Below, one piece after another: positions 1 to 9,690 of a stretch of DNA of 64,000 bases. Source of the DNA: Hysterium pulicare CBS 123377 (lineage: Eukaryota; Ascomycota; Dothideomycetes; Hysteriales; Hysteriaceae); assembly GCA_000467715.1 (NCBI GenBank), contig AJFK01000088.1, positions 16,393 through 80,392 on the forward strand, in the 5' to 3' direction. Below the pieces are notes generated by a model that worked only from the letters and a program-made list of their open reading frames with translations, was not told where the DNA came from and did not search any database. The position numbers and the translations under genes were made by a program. The first letter of the stretch is position 1. The number at the start of each line of letters is the position of its first letter.

Positions 1-243
1 AGCAATTGCAGTATTGCTGTCCATGCAATCATCGATGTTAATAGGCTCCGCATCCGATCCCGTGGTAAAAACACGGCAGTAGTTATCTAAACCGACGGTG
101 ATCAACTTCTTGCCATTAGGTGTGTAGCTAAGAAATGTAGCGCCAGGTGTCTCTATATTTCATAATTAGGGAATTAAAGATTTGAATGATGTCCAGTAGT
201 ACTTACGAGCCTGTCGGCCACGAATTCGTTGCTGTAAAGCCAT
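1..243 (-). CDS. CTF4: CTF4/Mcl1 (WDHD1/And-1)-like replication factor, 5' end only
   Basis: Partial gene, cut by the left window edge. Exon 1 (243-207) encodes a start Met and 12 codons with several Arg; a GTAAGT donor and an ATATAG acceptor (intron 206-153) lead into exon 2, which runs off the edge. The joined N-terminus reads into a first WD40-type strand pattern with the segments FLSYTPNGKKLITVGLDN and FTTGSDAEPINIDD, which I recognise as the start of the fungal Ctf4/Mcl1/And-1 family. Those proteins are trimeric hubs that couple the CMG helicase to DNA polymerase alpha and aid sister-chromatid cohesion. Only about 62 residues are visible, so the call rests on the N-terminus alone. Divergent from the F-box-like gene, with about 200 bp between the two starts. 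Confidence 0.65.
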
Positions 244-300
244 GGCTGAGCGCGGATTGTGGAATTGGTGAATGATGAGCACGACGCGGTCTGGCGGTCG

Positions 301-306
301 ACGCGT
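301..306. promoter_or_regulatory. MluI cell-cycle box (ACGCGT) in divergent promoter
   Basis: A perfect palindromic ACGCGT lies 58 bp upstream of the CTF4-like start, inside the 203-bp region shared with the F-box-like gene. MBF binds this motif at G1/S genes in yeasts, including replication genes. The match is short and could be chance; its position next to a replication gene is the argument for function. Confidence 0.4.
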
Positions 307-446
307 TCGTGTTAAGTGGTTTGTGCAAAGCGAGCAAACATTTCTGATAGCACGTGACTGTATTAGTCATGTGGGATCTTTCGTTGACCTCATCCATTTT
401 CACCCATCTCATCTTCTAGAATTGGTTTAAATCAACTGACTTCGAG

Positions 447-1310
447 ATGAGTGGAACTCTCGATACATTTCTTGCGCTAAAGTGTGCAGAACCTCCAGTC
501 TCCAAATGCTTCCGATTTCTGGATTTGCCGACGGATATTCGAGTAATCGTCTACTCCTATGTCATCTCTTGGCCCACCCGTTCTGCCTTTGCACACGCCG
601 AAGATTGCCCAAGGTTGCGAAGTATCTGGATGAGAGTAGAGGAGGGGAGTGAACGCAGGATTCGACGATGGGGTGCTCCTGACTCTGAAGTTGTTTGTGA
701 CGACTGCGGTCAACAACACTGGCCACCGGTACAAAAAGTTTTGCCCATACTCTTAGTCAATCATCAAGTCACATCCGAAGCTCTTGATGAGCTACTCAGA
801 AGTCCATTCATCATCTCTCAACCGCCTCCTCGGATTTCTTTTCTTAAAGAAGAGTCGTCCAGGGCTCTGTATTGTACAACTCTCGTTTCACGAAGCTTGC
901 TCTCCCGCTGCCGTCGGATCATCCTATCCATCAATCCGGAGCTTAATGCAGAGGACGATCGGCGGGCTTCTAGAGCCACCGATTCCTGGCAGAACAGCTG
1001 TTGGAAACAGTGGAATATCTTGTTGAGCTATTTGTGGCATGTTTGGAGCCACAATAAGCCGGAGCTTGAATGCTTGGAGATTCGTCTTGGAGGAGTACCT
1101 GCAACTGGAGAGGTTTTGGACATCCCGGATTTTGGTGGACGCATTCTACCCAGGCCAGATCATAGAGACTTAGTCTTGGTGCATCTTGCACGTTTGGTGG
1201 GAACTCTCAGTTCCGGGTGCGCAATCAAAGTCGTGGGTGTGGAAGCAAAGGTTTCGAATTACCTCATGAGTATGCGAAAGGGACGTTATCAAAGTAGTTT
1301 TACGGAGTAG
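447..1310 (+). CDS. F-box/2EXR-like hypothetical protein
   Basis: Single-exon gene of 287 aa. Residues about 22-40 (FRFLDLPTDIRVIVYSYV) resemble the short N-terminal LPxElRxxIYxYv motif found in F-box-like and 2EXR proteins that are numerous in filamentous fungi. A second typical segment, ILLVNHQVTSEALDELLRS (about 100-118), matches the 'LLxVCRQIxxEA' helix that follows in such proteins. A CDDC pair lies at about 84-87. The remainder has no motif I recognise. Such proteins may act as substrate adaptors, but nothing here shows a target. The start ATG is the first in a long open frame, shortly after the divergent CTF4 promoter. Moderately sure it is a real gene, unsure of role. Confidence 0.6.
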   Translation: MSGTLDTFLALKCAEPPVSKCFRFLDLPTDIRVIVYSYVISWPTRSAFAHAEDCPRLRSIWMRVEEGSERRIRRWGAPDSEVVCDDCGQQHWPPVQKVLPILLVNHQVTSEALDELLRSPFIISQPPPRISFLKEESSRALYCTTLVSRSLLSRCRRIILSINPELNAEDDRRASRATDSWQNSCWKQWNILLSYLWHVWSHNKPELECLEIRLGGVPATGEVLDIPDFGGRILPRPDHRDLVLVHLARLVGTLSSGCAIKVVGVEAKVSNYLMSMRKGRYQSSFTE

Positions 1311-1384
1311 GCAAATAAGGCTTCAGGGAGATCCCAGAAAGAAAGGAACCACAATAGGGGTGAGAATCTGTTGGATTGAGGCTT

Positions 1385-1840
1385 CACTTTTCCACCACAT
1401 CCAACAACTGAAAGATAGGCAGATGACAATCTTGATACCTGCTGAGGGGTAAATACTCCTCTAGAATCACGTTACCAAGCTTAAACTGTATACGCGGATA
1501 GTAAGAAAAATTATCACGAGGTTACTGCGTAATCTAAACTCCAATGACTTATTTCACGCAGTGTGGAATGGTCTTCTTAATGATTGGGTAAAATCTTCTT
1601 CAAATACTTCCATTCAATCATAATGAATGTAATAAGTCAACATATAGCGCGACCTGTCATAAAGGAACAAACCTAATCTTTTCCTAACCTGTTAAGATAG
1701 GCCCTCTTTCAAATGCTACTTTCATAATGGACCCAAAGACGAGAACTGGATTTGACGCCTTTCCCAGAGTCTAAATCGAACCTGTAGACTGATCACAAAG
1801 GAGGTGGTAGGCGCAGACCCATACTCCGAAACCAATTATT
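1385..1840 (-). pseudogene. Decayed gene relic, related to sequence near 54.0 kb and 59.1 kb
   Basis: No intact frame. 1385-1523 aligns without gaps (constant offset 52551) to 53936-54074 at roughly 60-65% identity by eye, sharing blocks such as CACTTTTCC, AGATGACAAT, ATACTCCTC and TCACGAGGTT; many of the mismatches are transitions. About 1770-1830 likewise matches about 59245-59305. Read on the minus strand, short peptide remnants correspond between copies: FRSMGLRLPPP here against FQRIGLRPPPS near 59.3 kb, and FKLGNVILEEY here against FDLGIVVLEEY near 54.0 kb. I read these as mutated copies of one gene or element; the family is not recognised. The rest of the gap (1311-1384, 1841-2052) shows nothing. 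Confidence 0.55.
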
Positions 1841-2052
1841 TATATTCTTCACATTTCACAGCATCAAAAGAGAAGGCATCGTCAGAGTAAAAGCCTTACT
1901 GAGTCAATCCTAAATTAGCTCCATTCTTCTTGTTACCGCTAAGCGGATCTCTCCATCCACGTTTTTGCTAGCCATCACCAGCACGCAGTTTCCTGCGCTA
2001 GAATCCATTTGACAGAGATTGCCAGCAGAATACTTGACATGGGCGATGCAGA

Positions 2053-2811
2053 TCAGAATCCAGAGGGTTTGGGTGATAGCTGAGGAATCCTTGGGAACGT
2101 ATTGCTGCCTCCTCCTAGTGGCGTTCCACCTGGTTGATAACCTCCTAGCTGCGTTCCGCCTGGTCGATATCCTCCATTTGCTTGAATTCCGCCTGGGCTA
2201 CCTCCTCCTGGATGGCTCCCAACTGGCCGATTGCCTCCTGCTGACTGGTTTCCAATTCCATATGCAAGAATAGCTCGACGATCCAGGCATACGCACAGTT
2301 CTTCGGGGTCAAAGATCATGATATCCACACAGTTCTCAAAGGGTTTGACTGCAATCCACGCACCGAATGGACTGAGATTGCCAAAAGAGCCGTAATTATA
2401 GGTGCTGAAGACGACACGATTTCCATCGGGGTCGAGATATGCCAACATCGTCAACCGTTTTCTGTTCGTCGCTCGAACAGGCTGAAGACCATGGACCTCC
2501 TTGCGCTCGCGATAAGCACCGTTCAGTTCGTCGAGGTTGAGAAATTCGAATGCTAGGACGTCGAGGCCGGATTCGGCCTGCGTTCGAGGGGCCGATTGGT
2601 GAACCTTTGACTGTCTGATGGTGATTTTGGGAAGATGATTGCCGAAGAAAAGCTCCACGGTGTTATCAGTGTTGTGGCAAACGGTTCCGTTGAGAAGCTT
2701 CTGATAGAAGTCAAGCATCGCCTCGCCTCGAGAGGTGAAGAGGGAAATCTCCATGAGAGCTCGAGGGCATTTGAAGTTTGGTCGCGCAAAGTAGTCGTTG
2801 CTGGCTGCCAT
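2053..2811 (-). CDS. VOC-fold (glyoxalase/dioxygenase-like) protein with Gly/Pro-rich tail, paralogue A
   Basis: Single exon, 252 aa from the ATG at 2811; a Met 13 codons upstream is possible, but the shorter form begins like its neighbours. The first ~175 residues carry VOC-superfamily marks: a beta strand (MEISLFTS), an FYQKLLNGTV helix-turn, and the late AYLDPDGNRVVF strand typical of glyoxalase/bleomycin-resistance/extradiol-dioxygenase folds. It ends FDPEEL, as paralogue B does. The last ~60 residues are a Gly/Pro/Asn-rich low-complexity tail with repeated GGxxPGGTxLGG units, absent from B and C. The usual VOC metal ligands (His/Glu) are not obvious, so catalysis cannot be claimed. Same strand as B, one of a local family of four. 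Confidence 0.65.
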   Translation of the reverse strand: MAASNDYFARPNFKCPRALMEISLFTSRGEAMLDFYQKLLNGTVCHNTDNTVELFFGNHLPKITIRQSKVHQSAPRTQAESGLDVLAFEFLNLDELNGAYRERKEVHGLQPVRATNRKRLTMLAYLDPDGNRVVFSTYNYGSFGNLSPFGAWIAVKPFENCVDIMIFDPEELCVCLDRRAILAYGIGNQSAGGNRPVGSHPGGGSPGGIQANGGYRPGGTQLGGYQPGGTPLGGGSNTFPRIPQLSPKPSGF

Positions 2812-3482
2812 TTTACTGATTGAAGATGTTAACACTGTAATTGATGGCAAAAGTAAAGTAAAAAGATAAGTATATTTCTATGGCAACGTGGTCCTGACAC
2901 TGTGGAAAACTTTGAGAAGCTGCGAAGGATACCGACTTCTCAGACCTTTCCCGCGTCATACAAAGAACGCGCATTCCAAGTTCAGACAACTGAAAGCTTG
3001 TGCACTGACCTTGGAGAAGAGATCGGTATAGCTCTTGAAGAAGAGATTGGTGAAGAGATTGGTAAAGCTCATCCAACCGGCCTTAATGAAGAGTAAAGCT
3101 CAACCACGCGTAGGCGATGATTATGTTTAAAGCTCTCATTGTGGTTTGGTTTCGTTGTATGATGTCGCGGTGTTCCTTTTAAGTTCTCTTCGGTTCCTTT
3201 TGGTTGTGGTTCTCTCTGGTTTTGGTACGCTATGGTCAGTGTTGACGACAACAGTAAAGCATTATCTCTCACCGATCTTGAACGCGTGACTAAGGATCCC
3301 AGGCGCGTCATGCACAAATGAATCAATTCCGCATTACTTTTTCTAGTGAATCGGAGATCCGCATACAAATAGAAAATAGGTTTGGCTCCGAGAAGCATTG
3401 CTTTCGTGGAGCTTTCTGCTTCAAGAAGCACTGTCGGACTCATCTTCTTCTGCCACCCAACCCATCGACTTCCTCCAAGCAC
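2812..3482. other. Intergenic between VOC paralogues A and B, with a 12-bp tandem repeat
   Basis: Upstream region of paralogue A and 3' flank of B. It contains a small repeat of GAAGAGATTGGT (3016-3027 imperfect, then 3040-3063 as two exact units) that keeps a short plus-strand frame open with an EEIG peptide repeat. That 64-codon frame has no other support and is not called as a gene. Nothing else is seen. Confidence 0.4.
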
Positions 3483-4061
3483 CTACAAGTCCTCTCTCTT
3501 CCCCAAACTCTCCATCAATTCCTCAGGATCAAAGTCAAGAACCCTATACGGACCGCTTGTGAAAGCCATTGTCTTTCCAACCCCAAACGGATCCATCTCG
3601 TCCACCTTGCCTAAACAATCCGTCTTCAATCCCACCTCGTTCCCCTCAGGATCGACATACGTAAGCGTAGTCAACGTGCCATAGTTCCTCGCCGCAACTG
3701 GTAGCATACCCAATGCCTTGCGCTGACGATACGCCTCCATCAGATCATCGAGATCTTCGTACCAGAAGTTCAACTTGTGGGTTCCAGGTACTGGAGAAGA
3801 TTCGAGTAGTGAGGCTGGAGATGCATATTTTGGATCCTTGCGTGCCGGGTTCGGGGGTGAAGCTTGCAAGATCGTGATGAATGTGTTGCGATCGCCGAAG
3901 GAGATGATGGGGACGCCAGTAGAGAAGTCGACGGTGCCGCCTAGGAAGGTCGAGTAGAAGTTCGTCATGGCGGTGCCACTGGAAGTGAAGAGGCAGATTT
4001 CTTTGAGCGAGGAGGGAGGTTTGATGGCATTGCCTTGGTGGTTGGTAGTAGTGTTTCCCAT
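3483..4061 (-). CDS. VOC-fold (glyoxalase/dioxygenase-like) protein, paralogue B
   Basis: Single exon, 192 aa. VOC features: N-terminal strand LKEICLFTS, then FYSTFLGGTVDF, a long variable loop rich in Pro/Ser, and the signature TYVDPEGNEVGL near residue 150. Shares with paralogue A the spacing of these blocks, the segment YRQRK (YRERK in A), and a closing FDPEEL motif, so the two are clearly related. Lacks A's Gly-rich tail. Function unknown; related fungal proteins are often labelled glyoxalase-like or biphenyl-diol dioxygenase-related without proof. Divergent from paralogue C across about 260 bp, so the pair may be co-regulated. The coding strand turns from C-ending to G/T-ending codons toward the stop. 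Confidence 0.7.
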   Translation of the reverse strand: MGNTTTNHQGNAIKPPSSLKEICLFTSSGTAMTNFYSTFLGGTVDFSTGVPIISFGDRNTFITILQASPPNPARKDPKYASPASLLESSPVPGTHKLNFWYEDLDDLMEAYRQRKALGMLPVAARNYGTLTTLTYVDPEGNEVGLKTDCLGKVDEMDPFGVGKTMAFTSGPYRVLDFDPEELMESLGKREDL

Positions 4062-4321
4062 TGCCTTGGTCGAAGGAAAGTGGAATGGTGTGGTTAATCT
4101 GAATTTCGAAATTGGAAAGTGAGGATGGAGAAATGGGAGGTGCGAAGTAGTGAGTTGGTTCAGAACCTGTCACGCAATACTTGAAGGCTTTCATCGGACT
4201 CACCACAGATTCACCAATAACCCCACTTTCACCTTTGTCCATTAGAAGGTTTGGTGTTGATTCTCATTCTTGCTGCCTCATCATCTTTTCATCCTGAAAC
4301 ACATCTACTCGATCAATCAAA

Positions 4322-4795
4322 ATGGCCGATAACGGCAGCGTCGCGCCGCTACCATTGTTCGATCTCTTATCAATTCAACTCCAAACCCAGAATTTTGCAC
4401 GCATGCAACAGTTCTACGAAGTCATGCTGGGAGGCCAAGTCAATAACTTCGACCCCTGGGTTCCATCCATCACTTTCACAATTGGAAACATGATTGCTTT
4501 TGAGATCAATGGGTCCCCAAGCATGATCGGACAGTACAATTCAAACACCCGCTTCTGCTTCATACATCGAAGTTTCGAGGACTTGGCTGTCGCATACCGT
4601 CAACGAAGGGACTTGGGTGTAACGCCAACAAAGACGTGTCTTCAAGGAAACTTTGCGACTATGGAGTACATTGACCCCGACGGAAACGCCATCGAGATGA
4701 CAGCATCCAACCCTGCTGTGACGAATTCAGTACATGTGACGCCTATCGACCCCGAGCGCTTCTGCCAAATGATGGAGCAGCTAAGAAGCCTTTAA
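4322..4795 (+). CDS. VOC-fold (glyoxalase/dioxygenase-like) protein, paralogue C
   Basis: Single exon, 157 aa. One compact VOC module: LLSIQLQTQNFARMQQFYEV, then MLGGQVNNF, and the closing YIDPDGNAIEM strand near residue 120, whose Glu sits where metal-binding VOC enzymes keep a ligand. YRQRRDLGVTP aligns with YRQRKALGMLP in B. It ends PIDPERF, parallel to FDPEEL in A and B. Of the four it is nearest to a minimal glyoxalase-like domain. Substrate unknown. Transcribed away from B; CHZ1 lies downstream on the opposite strand. Confidence 0.72.
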   Translation: MADNGSVAPLPLFDLLSIQLQTQNFARMQQFYEVMLGGQVNNFDPWVPSITFTIGNMIAFEINGSPSMIGQYNSNTRFCFIHRSFEDLAVAYRQRRDLGVTPTKTCLQGNFATMEYIDPDGNAIEMTASNPAVTNSVHVTPIDPERFCQMMEQLRSL

Positions 4796-5459
4796 CTTCA
4801 CTGAATTATCAACATCAGCGAGAGATGACAAAGAAGGCGAACTGGCTGCGGTAATTTCTGCACCCATGACCATTTGTCAGCGAGATTGGTGTGAAGGAAA
4901 GATGGGACGGCATCGGTCTATCAAGATGGAAACAGTATCAGACGGGGGCAATTGATCATAGGAAACTGGCCTGATCCGAACAGGAACCCCAGAAACTCAT
5001 ATGACTAAATAAATTCTGTGGGCACAAATTTTATTCAGAAAGTGATGCTTCTGCGTTCCAGTCGATGTTCCATGCTTTAACCTTACCTGCGACTCTAACA
5101 GTATCACTGAAATGAACTCAACGTACCGCAGACAAGCATCGATTATAACAGGATTTTGTATTTGATGCTTTTAGGGAGTATACTGAAAGGGTACCATGAA
5201 ATCGTGATCACCATTCCGCCCACTTTCTGCTCCCGTGCGCCCACCCAGACTCCACGTCCATATGATTGTTCCACCCATTGAATCCTTCCCGCCAACATAT
5301 GCCAATGTTTTGTAATGCCAACTAATGCTTGAGAAGATGCGTGCGGCCGACGGCACAATGCGCCTGCAGGTCTCCGTAATGCCTGGTCAGAGTGAGCAAG
5401 GGTCAATGGAAGGAGTTGTGGAACCAGGACGAGTAGACGTACTGTACATGAGAATGCAG
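4796..5459. other. Intergenic, 3' flanks of VOC paralogue C and CHZ1
   Basis: Convergent 3' ends. Short open frames here are GC-driven shadows; no RNA gene, repeat or motif is visible. Confidence 0.35.
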
Positions 5460-5918
5460 CTACTCCTCCATAGCATCGTCAGGATCCTGGAAGTCCTCAT
5501 CGTCGTCTTCCTCCTCGTCTTCATCGCCCAACTCCTGAGCTGCCTTCGAGAAGTCGATGTTCTTTCCGCGCGTACGGCCATTGAGGATGTTGTCTGTGTT
5601 TATCTCCTCCATGTTGTCTTCGTCTTCGGCTTCCACTGTTTCTGACATTAGAGCAATGTATCATTATAAGCGCCCGGCCGGATGGGAACTTCGTACCTTC
5701 GGCACCCTGGAAGAAACGTGTTAGTTGAGAATTGTGGGAAGTTTCTGGGGCAATTATGAACGTACGTGGTCTTCAACGCCAGATTCCTCCTCCGAAGACT
5801 CTTCTTCTTCCTCCATGTTGGCCTCCGGAACCTGAGGAGCCTTGCCCTTTCCCTTGTCAACAGTCGTGGGGTTGCCCATTTCAGTGTCCTCCATTTTGTG
5901 ATCAGATTGATCGGCCAT
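5460..5918 (-). CDS. CHZ1: Histone H2A.Z-specific chaperone Chz1
   Basis: Three exons: 5918-5766, a 10-nt microexon 5706-5697, and 5641-5460, giving 114 aa. Donors are GTACGT and GTACGA; acceptors TTCCAG and TGTCAG. The protein is strongly acidic, as expected: an N-terminal KGKGK patch, then EEEEESSEEES, then the conserved CHZ motif INTDNILNGRTRGKNIDF (about residues 70-88), ending in an Asp/Glu tail. Chz1 binds H2A.Z-H2B dimers through this motif and delivers them to SWR1 for exchange into chromatin. The microexon contributes Gly-Ala-Glu before the acidic lead-in to the motif; both flanking introns have clean GT..AG ends and phases 0 and 1 close correctly. Confidence 0.85.
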
Positions 5919-6711
5919 GGTTGCGCAGATGTATCTGATTAAAAGGGTAAGTAAGTGTCAGTGCTCCTGGGGGTGCGCGATCGAAGGTCTAGAGTTGTTT
6001 GTTGGAGGATGGAGAGAGTGAATGGACGGTGAAGCGCCGCCGCCTTTTGTAAATTCGTCCTGGCGGCGGGAGGTCGCGAGACGCGATAGATTGCCGCTTT
6101 ACCAAATTAGGTAAGCCTCAAACTGCAGTGATGGGGTTGCCGGTGCAACCAAACAATATCTTTGTTTTCATTTCTCACGGGAGATGTTTGTGCACTTCAT
6201 GTAGATAGAGCTCGATACTTCTTCGAGGATTCACGGCATTTTGAGCAGAAAAGTGGTACTGAGGAAGATCGTGGGACTAGTTCCGCACTCTTCTAAGTAC
6301 GGCTAAGGGAAGACTATAGTATGAGTACCCCCTTGATACTGTAGCAATATATAGCTCTATCAGACTCCGAACCTATGCCTCTAGTAAGCTTTCTATCTAA
6401 AGGTCGGGCTATAGGGAAAAAAAAGAAAGGCAAGGCATACATCCTCGTCGTTCATCCTACCCCTTCCTTTCACAATCACTGCTCGATTGATCTAAGTCGT
6501 TTCCAAATGTCATTCTCCCATATGATTCTACATCACACCGGAATTTTCGATGCAGATTTTTTTTAAGATTTCGCATTCTACTCAGTAAAGCGCCGCGAAG
6601 CGACAAAGCCTTGAAATCATTAAATGCATGTCTATAAAGCCTTGATTACGTTTCCCTCTTACCAGTACTCTCCGTCATCCCACTCACAAAGCCAAATTTT
6701 CAATATCTACA
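5919..6711. other. Intergenic, CHZ1 promoter and upstream of VOC paralogue D
   Basis: The first ~100 bp presumably hold the CHZ1 leader; 6050-6700 is mixed-composition sequence. I see no gene, repeat or clear motif. Confidence 0.35.
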
Positions 6712-7307
6712 ATGGCAGCACATAACAATGATCCACCGAAAATATATCCCAGGACAGACAAGATTACGCTTCGCGTTCCAACCAGAAGCGTTGCACAAAT
6801 CAGCCCGAGACCCTCCTTGCTCGTTCGCCCACATGGTCATCTGGGCGAGACAACCGGACGATCTAATCTCCTGGTACCAGCGTTTCTTTGGCGGTTTGTT
6901 TACCAAGCCTAGTGATTTGGCGATAAATTCCATAAGTCTCGAAAATGGGCGAGAGCGCATTGCTATTAAATATGTCCCAGAGGCCTCCTAAAGTGGAATA
7001 CGCCTGGAATCACCCATTTCATAGAATGGATTTCATCTACCAGTCCCATTTGAACCCCCACAAAACTTACCGTCGCCATAGCGCTCTAGCTATTCGACCG
7101 AAGGAGTGTGTCATTAGTGAGCAAGGGATGAATATGCTTTACGAGGACCTGAATGGCAACCTGATTGAGATGCAGGGGTTTTGGTTCAACGAGACCACTT
7201 CTTTTGTGTCTGGCGGGAGTTTCGGAACCATGTATAGGCACTTTAATCACGAAGAAGCATGTGCGGAGTTTGATAAGTGGGCTCTCGATCAGGAAGCGGA
7301 GACATAG
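6712..7307 (+). pseudogene. VOC-fold paralogue D, frameshifted
   Basis: The VOC pattern is present but spread over three frames: a plausible start at 6712 (MAAHNNDPPKIYPR), the body in the next frame (MVIWARQPDDLISWYQRFFG, stopping at 6991), and the tail in the third (6945-7307), which carries the late VOC strand MNMLYEDLNGNLIEM. Both shifts have the same sign. No GT..AG pair of believable intron size bridges either break; the only one at the second break would be 20 nt. It is most likely a pseudogene, or a gene hit by indel sequencing errors. The core differs from A-C, so it is an older family member. Confidence 0.6.
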
Positions 7308-9690
7308 TCGTGTTTTGCCAGGAGAGGTAACAAGCTTCACTGGTACCTTCATGGAGCGTATGGGTTAGTCACAATGATTGTACGCAACACATCTCCCATT
7401 TCTGTTAATTCATCATTCCCAGAGATATGCTATAATTTACAACATCCTTCCAGAAAAGTAATATACTGGCTTCCCCTACTAGATTTGTATTGATGCCTCA
7501 AACAATCTTCGGATGCGATCTTCCAGCTTTAGCACCAAGTCAGCGCGACCCGAAGTCGTGTGCAAAGATAGGTTGACCGTGTTCCTATTATATAGAATAA
7601 GTCATGGAGTATCCATACAGAAGAGCGCTTCAAACCCTTCAGCCAAGGCAAGCCCTTTCCCTTTAAACTCCATCACGTGCGCGCTTACCTACACAACCTT
7701 CCAAGGTTGTCAAGTCAAATGCAACGACCAACCAGTCAATTTTCACATGCTCACATCGAGATCCTAGCTTGAAGGTCTACAAAAGAAACCATATCCATGA
7801 AGCAGCTACACGTTAGCTACTTGTACTAAAATAATGTACAGCCAACAGTATGCTGCAAAGGTACCAGACCTAGCTTGTGATGAACGAATTGAAACCTTGA
7901 TAATGCAGCATGTTGTACTCTTTATTATTGTGCCTCGAAGTATTTCTCCGGGGATTAACACTGGGAGGGCCCATCATGCATCCTCTAACTGCTTAAGTCG
8001 AACTAAATGTCAAGAGTCTCGCGAAGTCGCAACAGTCTTCGACTTTTTGCGTTCTCTGCTTAAGCGGTCCGCTTTACCGTGCTTTGGACCTTTGCATTAG
8101 CTAATAAGAAGAGGGTGGACTTATGCGATTATTGTGTACGAAAAGCAAATAACACTCGGCCACTGTGCATACAGAAGATTCATCACGCGGGCAATTCCGA
8201 CGGTTAATATACTTCTTTTTGATATCTTTCCGCATTCGGGATCAATCTCTCGTAGTACAGCAGTACGTAAATATGCGGGTGTCGTGGGAGTATCTGCACG
8301 TAAGGTGTCAACCTGCTCTGCAGCATTTCTCCCCCTTGTGACCTGCTGCATTACGAGCCGCAATATCCAGCCTCGTCTCACCAGAGATGGTCTCAAAACC
8401 AGCAAACCATTAGGTACGTACCCATTTGCGCCAGAATTGAATATCTGAAGGCGGTGAGGTAAAGGACCCTGAAGCTAGTTTAGTACATCGCACATTCGCC
8501 TCAGCAAGTCAACAGTCTTGGGTGACTTGGAAGTGCCTGGGCAAAAATAATCGAAGCAACCAAAATCGATGCGATATCGGCGTAGAGTGGTAGAAATCTC
8601 TGTTCTCGTGACTCATGGAATATCTCGCCTGAGCAGTCCATTGCCGAGTAGAAAAACGGTGGCTAGAAGGCTGCTAGAGGGTCAGATTCCGTGAATTCCC
8701 GACGGCATCCTTTTGTTGTTTTGCCGTTGATGCCGTAGTGGCAGAGTCGTCCGTCCGTCAGGCCAGATCGACTCCATCCATCCCCGGTTGGCGATTTCAG
8801 GGTGGTCGATATTTTCTGTTTTTCGAGGCATTCGATCAACAATATGCAATTCGGCGTAAGCCATTCATCGGGATGCAAGCGATTTTGGCCGCCCAGCTGC
8901 TGGAGGCGGGGTCTTTAAGAGATCTCCAGCATCGTTTTTTGCATTTCCGAATTGGTGACGTTTTTGGGGGCCCGATAAGAGCTGCACGGACAGATGACCG
9001 ACTAAAATTACGACTAAGAAGCATCGGCAGCCTCCTACTAGCAAAGGCGAGCCAATTGCTGGTCGCAGAATACAAACAGAACTGCGTGGGCGCGCTGCGG
9101 CAATCTGGCCCTAGGGAGCTTGGAGCAACGGGAAAGCCACATGCATGCTGCACCTCCTGGTCATCGAAAAGTGTCAAGGGCGAGTTCGGAGCTTGGTGAT
9201 TCGTTCTCTAGCAAAACGCTGCATCGCCCTGGCGCCCCTTAGGCTGCTTATGGTAATGTGTAGTGGCAGAAACCGTGGGGTAACAGGGCAAATTTTCCAA
9301 ACGCACGACAGACCTGCAGGGAAATCATTAAATAAGACGTGAACAGCTTGCCAGGTTGCGGGTCGATGCTGTTTGCGGAGGCTCTGTCATTCCTGCGACT
9401 CCTTCCGCGGGTCGCTGGATACGCAATTGACGGTTTTGTTGAGCCTAGTCGACGAGAGAGTGATTTCATTGTTCCAGTTTGGAGGGGCGTGCGGATAGGG
9501 TGGCACGAAAGTTTTGGATAGCCCTATGCAGATTTTCGTAGCATCACCAAGTAATATACCCCCAAGACGGAAGATATCCTGATGCTGGAGAAGCGAAGCT
9601 GCCGCTGCCTGAGAACAACACAGCAAGCCATTTGAAATGGGCCTAGATCAATTGGCAGCAGCGTTGTAATGAGATATTGTTAGCGTTGTC
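7308..9690. other. 2.4-kb stretch with no recognised gene
   Basis: Many short frames on both strands, the longest 153 codons (8738-9199), but none has a recognisable domain, credible start context or supporting splice signals. No terminal repeats, tRNA-like T-loop, or microsatellite is seen. It may hold decayed sequence, a non-coding transcript or distal control elements of GLT1. Confidence 0.35.

Noticed and set aside
8738-9199. 153-codon frame in the 7.3-9.7 kb gap
   Set aside because: No motif, no splice or start support, and similar-sized frames occur on the other strand.
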